DNA from: Verrucomicrobiia bacterium
Lineage (GTDB): Bacteria > Verrucomicrobiota > Verrucomicrobiia > Limisphaerales > DASXHY01
Direction of reading: 5' to 3'
Length of the DNA: 64,000 nucleotides
Assembly (NCBI GenBank): GCA_035629175.1
Contig: DASPIL010000037.1
Coordinates: forward strand, 38,274 to 102,273
The notes below the pieces were generated by a model, which was not told where the DNA came from, did not search any database, and was given only the letters and a program-made list of their open reading frames with translations. Of this stretch, positions 53,461 to 63,239 are shown in pieces. A program made the position numbers and the translations under genes. The first letter of the stretch is position 1. The number at the start of each line of letters is the position of its first letter.

Positions 53461-54429
53461 TCACGCGCCAGGCAGGATGAATGTGTCTCCGATCTGACGC
53501 AGGGCGATCCGTTCCTTTTCGGCTTCAAGCGCCGTCGTGAATCGTTGGATCGGTTCGTTCATGGGTTCGTTGCTGAGACGAAACGTTTGGTGATGGACGG
53601 GCACGATGTACTGCGCTCCTGCATCGTCGGCGAGACGCACAGCTTCCTCCGGAGTGCAATGATTCCAGATCCACGGGTCGTAGGCGCCGATGGGCATGAT
53701 CGCCAGATCATGTGGACCCTTGGCCTTCAAGTCGGCGAAAAGCGGCGTGTATGCGGTGTCGCCGCCGAAGATCAGCGACTTCCCTTCGCACCGCAGCACA
53801 TAGCCGTTGTAACCACGAGGTTCATCGTTTGGCCAGCGTTCGCCCCAATGCTTCACTTCGAAGGCGAGGACTTCCAATTCGCCCCGCTCGTTCTTGAAGC
53901 GCGTCTGTTCCCCCCAACCGAGTTCCACGACCTTTTTCAATCCAGTTCCTTCAATGACATCCGACGTCCTCCTCGCCGTAATCGCAAGCGGAGCCCGGCG
54001 CAAACGTCGAAGGCTGAAGATGTCCATGTGATCCATGTGCGCGTGCGATAGAAGGATGACATCGATGGAGGGAAGCTTTGACAGCGGGAGGGCTGGGGCG
54101 ATGTAGCGCTTGGTGCCGATGGTCGTGAACCCCAATGACACACCTGCGCTCGAGCCAAGAATCGGATCGGTGAGGATTCGGATCCCGTAAAAATTGATCA
54201 GCACTGTCGCGTGTCCAAGCCAGGCGAGTGTGATTGCGTTGTCGTTCCATGAGGCGGGTTCGGGAACGACAGGGGCGGGAATAATCCTGCGCTTTGAATC
54301 CGCAAGGATCTGCCGAAACAACCGCCCTGCACGCCGCCGCGACGTATTCAGCCAATAAAAACCGCCGGCCAGTGTCAGTCCGGCAGAAATGGTGGCGTAT
54401 TTAAGGAATTTTCTACGGCTCCGCAGCAC
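53461..54429 (-). CDS. MBL-fold metallo-hydrolase (UlaG/NAPE-PLD-like), Tat signal
   Basis: Metallo-beta-lactamase-fold protein of 322 residues. Starts at GTG 54429; MLRSRRKFLKYATISAGLTLAGG has twin arginines and a hydrophobic core, suggesting Tat export or membrane anchoring. Metal ligands: HAHMDHMD (about 128-135), GGDTAYTPLF (His/Asp region about 221-230), and VPVHHQTFRLSNEP near the end. IRILTDPILGSSAGVSLG and GTKRYIAPALPLSKL are typical of the NAPE-PLD/RomA-like branch, which acts on lipid phosphodiesters in some relatives. Substrate is unknown. Confidence 0.86.
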   Translation of the reverse strand: MLRSRRKFLKYATISAGLTLAGGFYWLNTSRRRAGRLFRQILADSKRRIIPAPVVPEPASWNDNAITLAWLGHATVLINFYGIRILTDPILGSSAGVSLGFTTIGTKRYIAPALPLSKLPSIDVILLSHAHMDHMDIFSLRRLRRAPLAITARRTSDVIEGTGLKKVVELGWGEQTRFKNERGELEVLAFEVKHWGERWPNDEPRGYNGYVLRCEGKSLIFGGDTAYTPLFADLKAKGPHDLAIMPIGAYDPWIWNHCTPEEAVRLADDAGAQYIVPVHHQTFRLSNEPMNEPIQRFTTALEAEKERIALRQIGDTFILPGA

Positions 54430-54533
54430 GGGTCCAAAATGAACCAGCTCCCGGCAGTGTCAAGGAATGCGGACATGGCGAACGCTTCCCAGCGTGGGCA
54501 AGGGAAGCGGTGATGAATTCCCGTGTGTGGCCG

Positions 54534-54917
54534 CTAATACGGAAGCGTGTGGGCCAGCGGTCGCATACGGCATTCCGGCGGCGCCGTCAGGTCGAGCGTG
54601 TCGTAGCTGTTCTCGTAGGTCCTCGTCGAATCAAGCGGACACGAGAGCAGCGGCGCGTCGGACGCACCACGACCCATGTATTGCGCTACTTCGCCTGGCG
54701 TTGGAACCGACGTGGGTGCGCGGAGGTCTTCGAGCGCCCACATTTGTTTTGCGTTGTCGATCTGGCGCAGGTTGCCAATGCAGAGTCGTGCGGAAGCTGA
54801 GTGTCGCGCTTCCAAATAATGTGGAATCGCGATTTCTGCCAGCAATCCGACGATCCCCACAACGATCATGATTTCGGTCAGGGTGAATCCACCCTTTCCG
54901 CAGGGATTTATCTTCAT
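54534..54917 (-). CDS. Type II secretion/type IV pseudopilin
   Basis: A 127-residue prepilin-like protein with a processing site GFTLTE and hydrophobic helix LTEIMIVVGIVGLLAEIAIPHYLEA, then a C-terminal globular domain (SARLCIGNLRQIDNAKQMWALEDL, CPLDSTRTYENSYDTLD). The order matches verrucomicrobial/planctomycete GspG/PilA-type pseudopilins. No other secretion genes lie next to it. The gene diverges from serS, with 234 bases between starts. Confidence 0.88.
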   Translation of the reverse strand: MKINPCGKGGFTLTEIMIVVGIVGLLAEIAIPHYLEARHSASARLCIGNLRQIDNAKQMWALEDLRAPTSVPTPGEVAQYMGRGASDAPLLSCPLDSTRTYENSYDTLDLTAPPECRMRPLAHTLPY

Positions 54918-55151
54918 ACGGTTTACACGCGGCGTGAACCCGGTACCCGGCGGATTATTATGATTACAATGTGTTCACGTATTGCCGAATACCGACCGCT
55001 CCCTGTTGGCTCAGCAATGCGGGTGCCATCCGCGGATGGATGTTGTCGCACGCGGCGGAATTGCGGGTGTCTCTACACGGTACACGGATGTCTCATTCGG
55101 GAACTGGGCTTCCCACTTGCCCTGTCGGGGGTCACACCTATAATTCGCCGC

Positions 55152-56453
55152 GTGCTCGACATAAAACTTTTTCGTGAGAAGCCGGATCATGTACGCGAGC
55201 GGCTCGCCGCCCGCGGGGCAGGGGACGAAGCGCGGGTTGGCGAAATCCTGGCGGCGGACGAACAAAGGCGCAAACTGCTCGTTGAACTCGAAACATTGAA
55301 GGCGCAGCGCAATCGCGTCTCAAAGGAAATTGGTGCGCTGATGGCGCAAAAGAAATCCGCCGAGGCCGAGGATCGAAAGCGGGAGACGCGCGAGATGGGA
55401 GAAAAGATCAGCCAATTGGAGGCTGATGTGAATGCTGTCGATCGCCAGCGCGATGCCCTTATGCTCCAGGTCCCAAACTTGCCGCATCATTCCGTTCCCC
55501 TGGGCAAAAGCTCGGAAGATAATCCTGTTCTCCGCACGTTCGGTGAAAAGCCAACGTTCGATTTCAAACCGCGAACGCATGTTGAGCTGTGCGAGCAGTT
55601 GAAGCTCGTCGATTTCACGCGCGCCGCCAAGCTGTCCGGAAGCGGGTTCCTTCTCTACACGGGATGGGGCGCCCGTTTGGAACGTGCGCTGATCCAATTT
55701 CTGCTCGACCTCCACACGCTGGAACATGGCTACACGGAAGTGTCTCCACCGTTTGTTGTCGGGCCGCAATGTCTTGAGGGCGTCGGACAATTTCCAAAAT
55801 TCAAAGACCAATATTACGGCCTCGCAGAAGGCGACAATACTGCCGAACTCGGAAAGTTGTATTTGATACCGACCGCAGAAACCCCGGTGGCCAATATTCA
55901 TCGGGAGGAAATCCTGAAGGAAAGCCAGCTGCCAATTCGGTACTGCGCCTACACGCCATGTTTCCGCGGCGAAGCAGGCGCCGCAGGCGTCGGCACGCGC
56001 GGGATGATTCGCGTGCATCAATTCGACAAGGTGGAGCTGATCAAAATCGTGAAGCCCGAGGACGGGAATGCCGAGCACGAGAAAATGCTGGAGAACGCCG
56101 AGCGCGTGCTCCAATTGCTTGGCTTGCATTATCGCGTCGTGACGCTCTGCACGGGCGACATGGGATTCGCCAGCGCAAAGACGTTTGACATCGAAGTCTG
56201 GGCGCCAGGGCAGGGGAGTTACCTCGAAGTGTCGAGCGTTTCGAACTGCGAAGACTTTCAGGCGAGGCGCATGAACACGCGTTTCAAATCGGAGTCCGGG
56301 GAAAATCGATTTCCGCACATCCTGAATGGCAGCGGCACGGCGCTGGCCCGTCTGTTTGTGGCATTGCTTGAAACCTGCCAGCAGGCGGACGGTTCCATCG
56401 TGATTCCTGGGCCGCTCGAAGCTTATTTGAACAGGGATCGGATCCCCGCCTAA
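55152..56453 (+). CDS. serS: Seryl-tRNA synthetase
   Basis: Charges tRNA-Ser in the cytoplasm. The start is a GTG at 55152, opening VLDIKLFREKPDHVRERLAARG, the standard N-terminus; a longer frame from 54801 is antisense to the pseudopilin gene. The 433-residue protein has the N-terminal coiled-coil arm (about 30-105, LVELETLKAQRNRVSKEIG), class II motif 2 (CFRGEAGAAGVGTRGMIRVHQFDKVE) and motif 3 (ILNGSGTALARLFVALLE). SSVSNCEDFQARRM completes the active site. Length and motifs are normal. Confidence 0.96.
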   Translation: MLDIKLFREKPDHVRERLAARGAGDEARVGEILAADEQRRKLLVELETLKAQRNRVSKEIGALMAQKKSAEAEDRKRETREMGEKISQLEADVNAVDRQRDALMLQVPNLPHHSVPLGKSSEDNPVLRTFGEKPTFDFKPRTHVELCEQLKLVDFTRAAKLSGSGFLLYTGWGARLERALIQFLLDLHTLEHGYTEVSPPFVVGPQCLEGVGQFPKFKDQYYGLAEGDNTAELGKLYLIPTAETPVANIHREEILKESQLPIRYCAYTPCFRGEAGAAGVGTRGMIRVHQFDKVELIKIVKPEDGNAEHEKMLENAERVLQLLGLHYRVVTLCTGDMGFASAKTFDIEVWAPGQGSYLEVSSVSNCEDFQARRMNTRFKSESGENRFPHILNGSGTALARLFVALLETCQQADGSIVIPGPLEAYLNRDRIPA

Positions 56454-56512
56454 CGGTTTCATGGAGCTGCGAAACCCACTGGCGAAACCCTGTTCCGCCG
56501 CTAATTTCTCCC

Positions 56513-57964
56513 ATGCGCATCCTGCTCGCGAGCAGTGAGGTTCATCCCTATTCGAAAACCGGCGGCCTGGCCGATATGGTCGGCGCGCTCGGTAAACACC
56601 TTGCGCGCGCGGGTCACCAGGTCGGGCTCGTAACGCCTTTGTATGCCGGAATCCGGGAAAAGTTTCCCGCGATGGCACGATTCGGCAATCCGCTACAATT
56701 GATGCTCGGACATCAGCCCACAACGGCGGAGATCTGGGCGCTTGAGCCGATTAACGGCCTGACCATTTACTTCGTCGACCAGCCCGACTTCTATCAGCGT
56801 CCGGCGCTTTACCAGCGCGACGGTGCCGACTTCCCGGATAATGCCGAACGCTTTATATTTTTTTCGAAAGTCGTTGCGCACCTTGCGTTGACTTTGCCGT
56901 GGAATCCCGAGGTTGTGCATGCGCATGATTGGCAGGCGGGTTTGGTGCCGTTGTTGATGCAGGAGGAAGCGCGCCTCGGGAAAACAGGGCAGGGCAGGGT
57001 GCTGCCGCGAACGTTCTTCACGATTCACAATCTCGCCTACCAGGGACTGTTTCCAATTTCGCGATATGCGCTGACAAATTTGTCCTGGAGCCATTTCACT
57101 GCAGCAGGATTGGAGTTTTATGGGCAACTGAGCTGTCTCAAAGCGGGAATTGCGTATTCCGATTACGTGACAACGGTGAGTCCGCGTTATTCCAAGGAAA
57201 TCACCACAACAGAATACGGCTGCGGCCTTGATGGATTTCTGCAGGATCATCAGGCGAAGCTCGTGGGAATCCTGAACGGCGTGGATTACGAGGAATGGAA
57301 TCCTGAAACGGACAACACGATCCAGGCACCCTACTCGGCCGCCGATTTAAACGGCAAGGCAGCCAACAAGGCGGCGCTTCAGGAGGAAATGAAATTGCCT
57401 GTGGACGCCAACGTTCCGCTGCTGGGCAGCATCAATCGCCTCGTGGAACAAAAAGGCGTGGATATTCAATTGGGTGCGCTTGAGGAAATGCTGGGAGCCG
57501 ATCTGCAGTTTGTGCTTCTCGGAAGCGGGAATCCGACCTTTGAACAAGCCTACGTGGACCTCGCAAAACGACATCCCACAAAGGTTGCGGTGCAGATTGG
57601 TTACAACCACGGATTGTCGCATCGCATTGAGGCAGGCACGGATTTCTTCCTCTTGCCATCGCGCTTTGAACCTTGCGGATTAAACCAGATGTACAGCCTG
57701 CGTTACGGCAGCGTTCCGATTGTGCGGGCCACGGGCGGGCTTGACGACACAGTGATCGACTTTTCTGAATCCCCGGAATCCGCCAACGGAATCAAGTTCT
57801 CAGAGTATTCAAGCACGGCGCTCGCCAGAGCGATTCGGAAGGGCCTGGCGATATACGACGAACCCGAATTGCTGGAGCATTATCGGATGAACGGCATGGC
57901 CGCGGATTTTTCCTGGAGCCGAACAGCGGATCAATACCTGAGCCTTTACCGTAAGGCGCCTTGA
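56513..57964 (+). CDS. glgA: Glycogen synthase (ADP-glucose type)
   Basis: GT5 glycosyltransferase that extends alpha-1,4-glucan from ADP-glucose. 483 residues with the N-terminal motif SSEVHPYSKTGGLADMVGALG containing the ADP-glucose-binding KTGGL, the HAHDWQAGLVP segment, and C-terminal IVRATGGLDDTVID and SRFEPCGLNQMYSLRYGSVP motifs (catalytic Glu in FEPCGL). The start is ATG 56513, 60 bases after serS, same strand. Other glycogen genes are absent from the window, so the pathway is incomplete here. Confidence 0.95.
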   Translation: MRILLASSEVHPYSKTGGLADMVGALGKHLARAGHQVGLVTPLYAGIREKFPAMARFGNPLQLMLGHQPTTAEIWALEPINGLTIYFVDQPDFYQRPALYQRDGADFPDNAERFIFFSKVVAHLALTLPWNPEVVHAHDWQAGLVPLLMQEEARLGKTGQGRVLPRTFFTIHNLAYQGLFPISRYALTNLSWSHFTAAGLEFYGQLSCLKAGIAYSDYVTTVSPRYSKEITTTEYGCGLDGFLQDHQAKLVGILNGVDYEEWNPETDNTIQAPYSAADLNGKAANKAALQEEMKLPVDANVPLLGSINRLVEQKGVDIQLGALEEMLGADLQFVLLGSGNPTFEQAYVDLAKRHPTKVAVQIGYNHGLSHRIEAGTDFFLLPSRFEPCGLNQMYSLRYGSVPIVRATGGLDDTVIDFSESPESANGIKFSEYSSTALARAIRKGLAIYDEPELLEHYRMNGMAADFSWSRTADQYLSLYRKAP

Positions 57965-58037
57965 TCAAGATAACAAACATTGTGCAATGTTAAATAATGC
58001 AGGTGAATCAGAGGCTTGCCCAACTTGGTTTGCTTCC

Positions 58038-59414
58038 TCAGTAGCTTGAACCCCAGCCAAAGCGCCGAGTGATCGGCCAATACACGAAGAACGATTTTCC
58101 AATCAGCTTCTCTTTCGGGAAATCGCCCCAAAATCGGGAATCGGAACTGTTCATCGTGTTGTCGCCGAGCACGTACAAATGATTCGTCTGAACCGTGAAA
58201 TGACTCCCAGGTTCCAAATTCCCAATGGCCGCGTGGCCCAGGTATTGGTCCTTGCGGTAATCAATGGACTTCGAGTGCCGCGTGGCGCCACTGAACGAAT
58301 ACAAATTCGCAAAGTGCGGGGTCGATGCGGAAAGCGGTTCACCGTTCACGACCAGATGGCCAATCGCGACGGTTGGGTGCAATTCGTCCAGCGATCGCCG
58401 CGGCAGCTGCAGTTGGTAATCAGGCTCGATCGCCAATTCTTCGCCCCCAAGGCCAGCCAGGCGCTTGATGTAAAACGTATCGCCCTGCGTAGGCATCAGC
58501 TGATTCAAGCGATCAATCCCGTGTGTCTCGAATACAATGATTTCGCCGCGCTCAGGCGCCTTGAAATTGTAACTAAGGCGGTCGACGAACAGATGGTCGC
58601 CAGCGCTGACGCGCAGTTTCACCATGGTCTCGCCCTTGCGAAAAAACTGTCCCCGCTGAAGGGTCGACCGAACCTGCATTGCGGGCCCCACGCCCGAATA
58701 CGTGGGCGCAAGCAGTTCGCTGCCGTAATCGGGCGGGAACCAAAGCGTCATGGTTTTGCCCGTGAAATAAATCTTCTGATAGATCTTGAAGATCGGCAGT
58801 CCAACGGGCTGATCGGCCCCGAGGAATTGGCCATCGTGCGGCGCCACCAGGTGAACGTAGGAATTTCCCTTGAACCATTCCAGCACGCGATTCGCGCCGC
58901 CGGGAATGTCAAATTCAGGCGAAAGATTTTCCGAGGTCACGCCAAACAGCGTCGGCTGCATCGAGCCCGTGGGAATCTTGAATGGTTGCAGGAAAAACGT
59001 GCGCACGCCCATGGCAACCGTCAAAGCGACGAGCAAGACCTCGACATTTTCGCGCCACGCGGCGTTGGGATACGGCCTTAACCACTTGTTGGCTGCGGCT
59101 TCGAGATTCTCAGATTCCTTCCGCAAGGCCTCTTTGCCGGCCTTGTTTGCCAACGCTTCACATGCGGAGTAATGAGCGGCTTCAACCTCGTGAACCGCAG
59201 CCGGCGAAAGAATATCGCGCTGATGATTCAGTATCTTGCGGACATGCTTGCAAAGAGAACGCGTATGCCGCGCCGGCCCTGATGTGAGCAGGTAAAAGAA
59301 ACTGGGTGAACGCGGACGTTTGCCGGGCACGAAATCGGAGGGCGCGGGTGTCGGGGAGACCGCGCTGGGGCGATCGGACGGCGAAGAAGTTCCGCCTTTG
59401 ACAGATTTCGCCAT
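58038..59414 (-). CDS. lepB: Signal peptidase I, extended
   Basis: Cleaves signal peptides of exported proteins at the inner membrane. At 458 residues it is longer than usual. A ~125-residue N-terminal extension (Pro/Ser rich, then KHVRKILNHQRDILSPAAVHEVEAAHY) precedes the membrane helix (about 122-140). Catalytic Ser151 in IPTGSMQPTL and Lys317 in FYIKRLAG form the dyad; GDNTMNSSDSRFWG is near the end. The catalytic dyad is separated by ~165 residues, indicating a large insertion. The gene starts 2 bases after the lepA stop (operon). Confidence 0.93.
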   Translation of the reverse strand: MAKSVKGGTSSPSDRPSAVSPTPAPSDFVPGKRPRSPSFFYLLTSGPARHTRSLCKHVRKILNHQRDILSPAAVHEVEAAHYSACEALANKAGKEALRKESENLEAAANKWLRPYPNAAWRENVEVLLVALTVAMGVRTFFLQPFKIPTGSMQPTLFGVTSENLSPEFDIPGGANRVLEWFKGNSYVHLVAPHDGQFLGADQPVGLPIFKIYQKIYFTGKTMTLWFPPDYGSELLAPTYSGVGPAMQVRSTLQRGQFFRKGETMVKLRVSAGDHLFVDRLSYNFKAPERGEIIVFETHGIDRLNQLMPTQGDTFYIKRLAGLGGEELAIEPDYQLQLPRRSLDELHPTVAIGHLVVNGEPLSASTPHFANLYSFSGATRHSKSIDYRKDQYLGHAAIGNLEPGSHFTVQTNHLYVLGDNTMNSSDSRFWGDFPKEKLIGKSFFVYWPITRRFGWGSSY

Positions 59415-59416
59415 GG

Positions 59417-61207
59417 TTACGCCTTCAGCACTTCGATGAACGCTTCCTGCGGAATATTGACCGTGCCGAATGCCTTCATTCGCTTTTTGCCTTCCTTTTG
59501 CTTCTCCAGCAACTTGCGTTTGCGGCTCACGTCACCGCCATAGCACTTGGCCGTGACGTCCTTCCGGAAGGCGCTGACTGTTTCGCGCGCAACGACTTTT
59601 CCGCCAATCGCAGCCTGAATCGCCACCTGATATTGCTGGTGCGGGATCACTTCCTTCAACTTCGCGGCCAGGGCGCGTCCCCTGCCCTCTGCCTTGTCCC
59701 GATGCACGATGCACGAAAACGCGTCCACAGACTCGGCATTCACGAGCATGTCCAGCTTCACCATGTTGGATTCCTGATAACCCGCATGCTCATAATCCAT
59801 CGAGCCGAATCCGCGAGTGATGCTCTTGATGCGGTCATGAAAATCAATCAGGATTTCGTTCAGCGGAACCTGGCTGGTCAGCATCACGCGGCGGGAATCG
59901 AGCGTTTCCGTGTGTTCCACAAGCCCGCGCTTTTCCGCGATCAACGCCATCATGTCGCCAATGTTTTCGTTCGGACAGATCACGAACGCTTTGACCATTG
60001 GCTCCTCGATCTTCTCAATATAATTAGGCTCAGGCATGAACGCGGGGTTATCGATCTCCTTGACCGTTCCATCGCTCATGGTGACGCGATACACCACGCT
60101 TGGATAGGTTGCGATGATGTCCATCCCGTATTCACGGCGCAGGCGTTCCTGCACAATTTCCAAATGCAGGAGGCCAAGGAACCCGCAGCGAAATCCAAAA
60201 CCGAGGGCAACCGATGTTTCTGACTGGTAGTTGAACGCGGAATCATTCAACTGCAGCTTGCCCATGTTTGCCTTCAGATGCTCGTAATCCGAGGTGTTGA
60301 TCGGGTAAATCCCGCTGAACACCATGGGATGAATTTCCTTGAAGCCGGGCAGGAGCGGAGAAGGATTGCGCGACTCCGTGATGGTGTCGCCCATTTTGAC
60401 CTCCTGCGGGCTCTTGATGTTCGCCGTGATGTAGCCCGTTTCGCCGACGTTCAATTGTTCGCGAATGTAAGGCTTTGGATTGAAGCTTCCCACTTCCTTC
60501 ACTTCATAGGCCCTGCCGCTCGCAAGGAACTTGACCTGCATCCCCGCTTTCACCGCGCCGTTGAAAACGCGAACATGTGTCACGACGCCCTTGTAGGTGT
60601 CGAAATAGGAATCAAAACAAAGCGCCTGCAACGAACTTTCGCCCGTGGCGTTGGGTGCGGGCACGCGTGCAACGATGGCTTCGAGAATGTCCTCGATGCC
60701 AATTCCCTGCTTGGCGCTCGCCAGGATCGCGGTCTCAGCGGGAATTGCCAGGATGTCCTCCAGCTGCTGCTTCGCCTGCGGCACGTTTGCATGCGGAAGG
60801 TCGATCTTGTTGATCACCGGTATGATCGTGAGATTCTGCTTCATCGCCAGATGAACGTTGGCGACGGTCTGGGCTTCCACGCCCTGGGCGGCGTCAATGA
60901 TCAGGAGCGCGCCTTCGCACGCCGAGAGGCTTCGGGAGACTTCGTAGGAAAAGTCGACGTGTCCCGGAGTGTCGATCAGGTTCAGCTCGTATTCCTCGCC
61001 GTTCTTCGCCTTGTAGAGCATCGTGACGGGATGCGCCTTGATCGTGATGCCGCGTTCGCGCTCAAGGTCCATGGAATCCAGCAACTGGTCTTCCATGTCG
61101 CGCGTCGCAATGGTGCCCGTGCGATGCAAGAGCCGGTCGGACAGGGTCGTCTTGCCGTGATCAATGTGGGCGATGATGCTGAAATTTCTAATGTGTGCTG
61201 CGTCCAT
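59417..61207 (-). CDS. lepA: Elongation factor 4 (LepA)
   Basis: Ribosome-associated GTPase that back-translocates or remodels stalled ribosomes. 596 residues from ATG 61207 (a TTG at 61213 would add two). G1 is AHIDHGKTTLSDRLL, G2 RERGITIKAH, G3 DTPGHVDFSYEV, G4 NKIDLPHA, G5 SAKQGIGIE. Also visible are domain II (VVTHVRVFNG), and the LepA-specific C-terminal domain ending KQKEGKKRMKAFGTVNIPQEAFIEVLKA, with positively charged tail. Stop lies 2 bases before lepB, the classical lepA-lepB operon. Confidence 0.97.
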   Translation of the reverse strand: MDAAHIRNFSIIAHIDHGKTTLSDRLLHRTGTIATRDMEDQLLDSMDLERERGITIKAHPVTMLYKAKNGEEYELNLIDTPGHVDFSYEVSRSLSACEGALLIIDAAQGVEAQTVANVHLAMKQNLTIIPVINKIDLPHANVPQAKQQLEDILAIPAETAILASAKQGIGIEDILEAIVARVPAPNATGESSLQALCFDSYFDTYKGVVTHVRVFNGAVKAGMQVKFLASGRAYEVKEVGSFNPKPYIREQLNVGETGYITANIKSPQEVKMGDTITESRNPSPLLPGFKEIHPMVFSGIYPINTSDYEHLKANMGKLQLNDSAFNYQSETSVALGFGFRCGFLGLLHLEIVQERLRREYGMDIIATYPSVVYRVTMSDGTVKEIDNPAFMPEPNYIEKIEEPMVKAFVICPNENIGDMMALIAEKRGLVEHTETLDSRRVMLTSQVPLNEILIDFHDRIKSITRGFGSMDYEHAGYQESNMVKLDMLVNAESVDAFSCIVHRDKAEGRGRALAAKLKEVIPHQQYQVAIQAAIGGKVVARETVSAFRKDVTAKCYGGDVSRKRKLLEKQKEGKKRMKAFGTVNIPQEAFIEVLKA

Positions 61208-61302
61208 CTGCAAAAACCGGATTTCTTCAAGCTCCTTCCGCGGAAAAACCGCAGCGGGAGCTTGAGCCGTAGGAAGATACTGCCAAAGCCCGCTAAGAAA
61301 AG

Positions 61303-61365
61303 AAAAAACCCGGGGCCGCAGCGCCGACTGCGCGTACTTAACAAGCGGGTGGTCAGACCGGGTTT
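61303..61365 (-). terminator. Putative intrinsic terminator of the apiosidase-like gene
   Basis: On the minus strand, 8-bp outer stem (ccgggttt with aaacccgg, arms at 61358-61365 and 61306-61313) encloses a smaller hairpin cgcag/ctgcg (61317-61332), and a T-run follows at 61303-61308. Positioned 50 bases after the stop at 61417. Long loop makes it less certain. Confidence 0.45.
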
Positions 61366-61416
61366 ATAGGAGAACGGTTAAGCCAACCGCAAGTCGGCGC
61401 TCCGTAAAAGCGTGCG

Positions 61417-63162
61417 CTACTCCCGGCCTCGCAACAGCAGAACCCAGTCGGTATTTCGATCGGGCGGAACAAACGGAATACCCTTGCCGCCAATCCGGCG
61501 TTCGTCGGGCATGACGACTGATTTGGTCGTTGCCACTTCCGCGGGCAGGACCCTCACCTCCGCCGCCGCACGCTGCTGGCCGGTTTTGGTATCGATCCAC
61601 ACGTTGCGCACATACTCGCCTGCGGAGACGTGGACCGTGAAAGGTTCGCCCTGCGTGCTGAACGTCAGATATTGCTTTCCGGGCTCGGCGAGACACCAGA
61701 CTCGTAACGGATCATGATCGGTCAAAAAGAAATCGTGCGGCGTCATGCGATGAAACGCCACTTCACGCGTCATCACGTCCGAAAGGATGTCCATGTACTT
61801 CGCCGACGCCGTATAAGGATTGTCGTCGCCATGAAACGGCATTCCCTCGGGTCCCCGCACGAACAGTTCATACTCCTTCGCATGGCCGTTCCAACAGAAC
61901 GATGCCGCCGCGGTTGCACATCCCCATGCGGCCCGGCGCAAATCGTCCTGCGTTGACCCCGCCTTGTCCGCCCAGTAGCGCCGCCACAATGCGTTGCCTT
62001 CGGACATGAACACAGGCTTGCCGGGAACATACGAGATAAGGCACGCCTGATGATGCGTCCACGGCGTTTTCCAATACAGCATGTCCAAAGCGCGCTCAGG
62101 TGCCGCGATCTGGTGATTTTCAATCGCAGCAAAATTGTATTCAGGCCGTTTGTATTCGTTGTCGCGCGGGTGTTCGTCCTGGTAAGTGCGCAAGTGATTG
62201 AAGATGTCGTGCTTTTGCAGCAGCCGGGCCAATCCCAGCTCATGCGTTTCGCGATGGCCCGGGTCTTCCCAGACAAAGTTCCAGCCCGCGAGATTCGCAA
62301 ACGGAGCAATGCGCGCAACGACGTAACGAACATAAAACTCCTTTTCCGATTCGCTCAGCGCTTCCCACTTGGGCCCGCCATTCTTTCGTCCTTCAAACCC
62401 TAGGAACATGTGCACGCCAACATTCCGGTCATTGAGCCAGCCGAGCCTTCGTTCCATCATTTGCCACACGTCGAGCCGCATTGTGCTTGAGGCGCGGCCT
62501 TCCTGATACAACGCAAGGTCAGTCGTGGAAGGCGGAGGTCCATCCTTGTAGAACTGTTCGAAGCAACAGAGCGACAGCAGCCAGTTCACCTGGAGATGAT
62601 TGTAGCCGCGGTCGAGCAGCGGCTGGTAAACATTCTCGCTCACCCAATCGAACGGTTGCGCGATCGCGCCGTGCCCCGTTTCGTAGTAAGATTTAATCCA
62701 AACGGGTTCCGTGCCGTTGTATGCGAGCCAGCGCGGGTTCTCCTTGTAAGGCTGCAACATCCCCTTCCCTGCTCCACGCGTCACGCACGAAAAGCTCCCC
62801 GAGCCGCCTTCAGTTCCGTCGCTCCAACGCCACTGATACTTCCACTCGCCGGCTTCATCGGGCATGAAGCGCATTTTCCAGACATGGCCGTTCGTCGCGC
62901 TGCCTCCGCCCGCGCCGTCGCCATCAAAAAATCCGGGGAACCCGGTTGTCCGGCCGGATGGCGCCGTGTAGGTGCAGAGCAAAGTCACGTCATTAAATTT
63001 GTTGCCATAAGACTTACGATTTTCGACAGAAGACTCGAAAACACGATACCGTCCCACTTCTGGAATTGCCGCTTCGCTGCGGCTCACGTTTAATGCGGCC
63101 GCAATCAACACCGGCCAAAAAACGAACAGCCGGAAGGTATTAAAAGAATTGTGGTTGGACAT
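61417..63162 (-). CDS. Exported DUF5060/DUF4038 apiosidase-like hydrolase
   Basis: Exported protein of about 581 residues. ATG 63162 opens a signal peptide MSNHNSFNTFRLFVFWPVLIAAALNVSRSEAA. An N-terminal beta-sandwich (about 30-125; VGRYRVFESSVENRKSYGNKF, WKYQWRWSDGTEGGSGSF) resembles DUF5060. The catalytic TIM-barrel is DUF4038/apiosidase-like (about 140-475): EPVWIKSYYETGHGAIAQPFDWV, NVGVHMFLGFEGRK, NLAGWNFVWEDPGHRE, GKPVFMSEGNALWRRYW with the likely catalytic acidic residues. A C-terminal sandwich follows. Probably removes apiose or other side chains from plant polysaccharide. Confidence 0.82.
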   Translation of the reverse strand: MSNHNSFNTFRLFVFWPVLIAAALNVSRSEAAIPEVGRYRVFESSVENRKSYGNKFNDVTLLCTYTAPSGRTTGFPGFFDGDGAGGGSATNGHVWKMRFMPDEAGEWKYQWRWSDGTEGGSGSFSCVTRGAGKGMLQPYKENPRWLAYNGTEPVWIKSYYETGHGAIAQPFDWVSENVYQPLLDRGYNHLQVNWLLSLCCFEQFYKDGPPPSTTDLALYQEGRASSTMRLDVWQMMERRLGWLNDRNVGVHMFLGFEGRKNGGPKWEALSESEKEFYVRYVVARIAPFANLAGWNFVWEDPGHRETHELGLARLLQKHDIFNHLRTYQDEHPRDNEYKRPEYNFAAIENHQIAAPERALDMLYWKTPWTHHQACLISYVPGKPVFMSEGNALWRRYWADKAGSTQDDLRRAAWGCATAAASFCWNGHAKEYELFVRGPEGMPFHGDDNPYTASAKYMDILSDVMTREVAFHRMTPHDFFLTDHDPLRVWCLAEPGKQYLTFSTQGEPFTVHVSAGEYVRNVWIDTKTGQQRAAAEVRVLPAEVATTKSVVMPDERRIGGKGIPFVPPDRNTDWVLLLRGRE

Positions 63163-63239
63163 GATGCCTGAGTTTTCCCAAACGCCTAAAGCAGCCAGCG
63201 TGTCGCTGCAAGCCATAACTCGGCCACTCATCCACCGCT

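Noticed and set aside
54801..55151. N-terminal extension of serS
   Set aside because: Overlaps the pseudopilin gene antisense and lacks family similarity; the GTG at 55152 gives the normal serS N-terminus.
57976..57991. Palindrome aacattg-tg-caatgtt between glgA and lepB as bidirectional terminator
   Set aside because: Too short and AT-rich to form a stable hairpin; no adjacent T-run.
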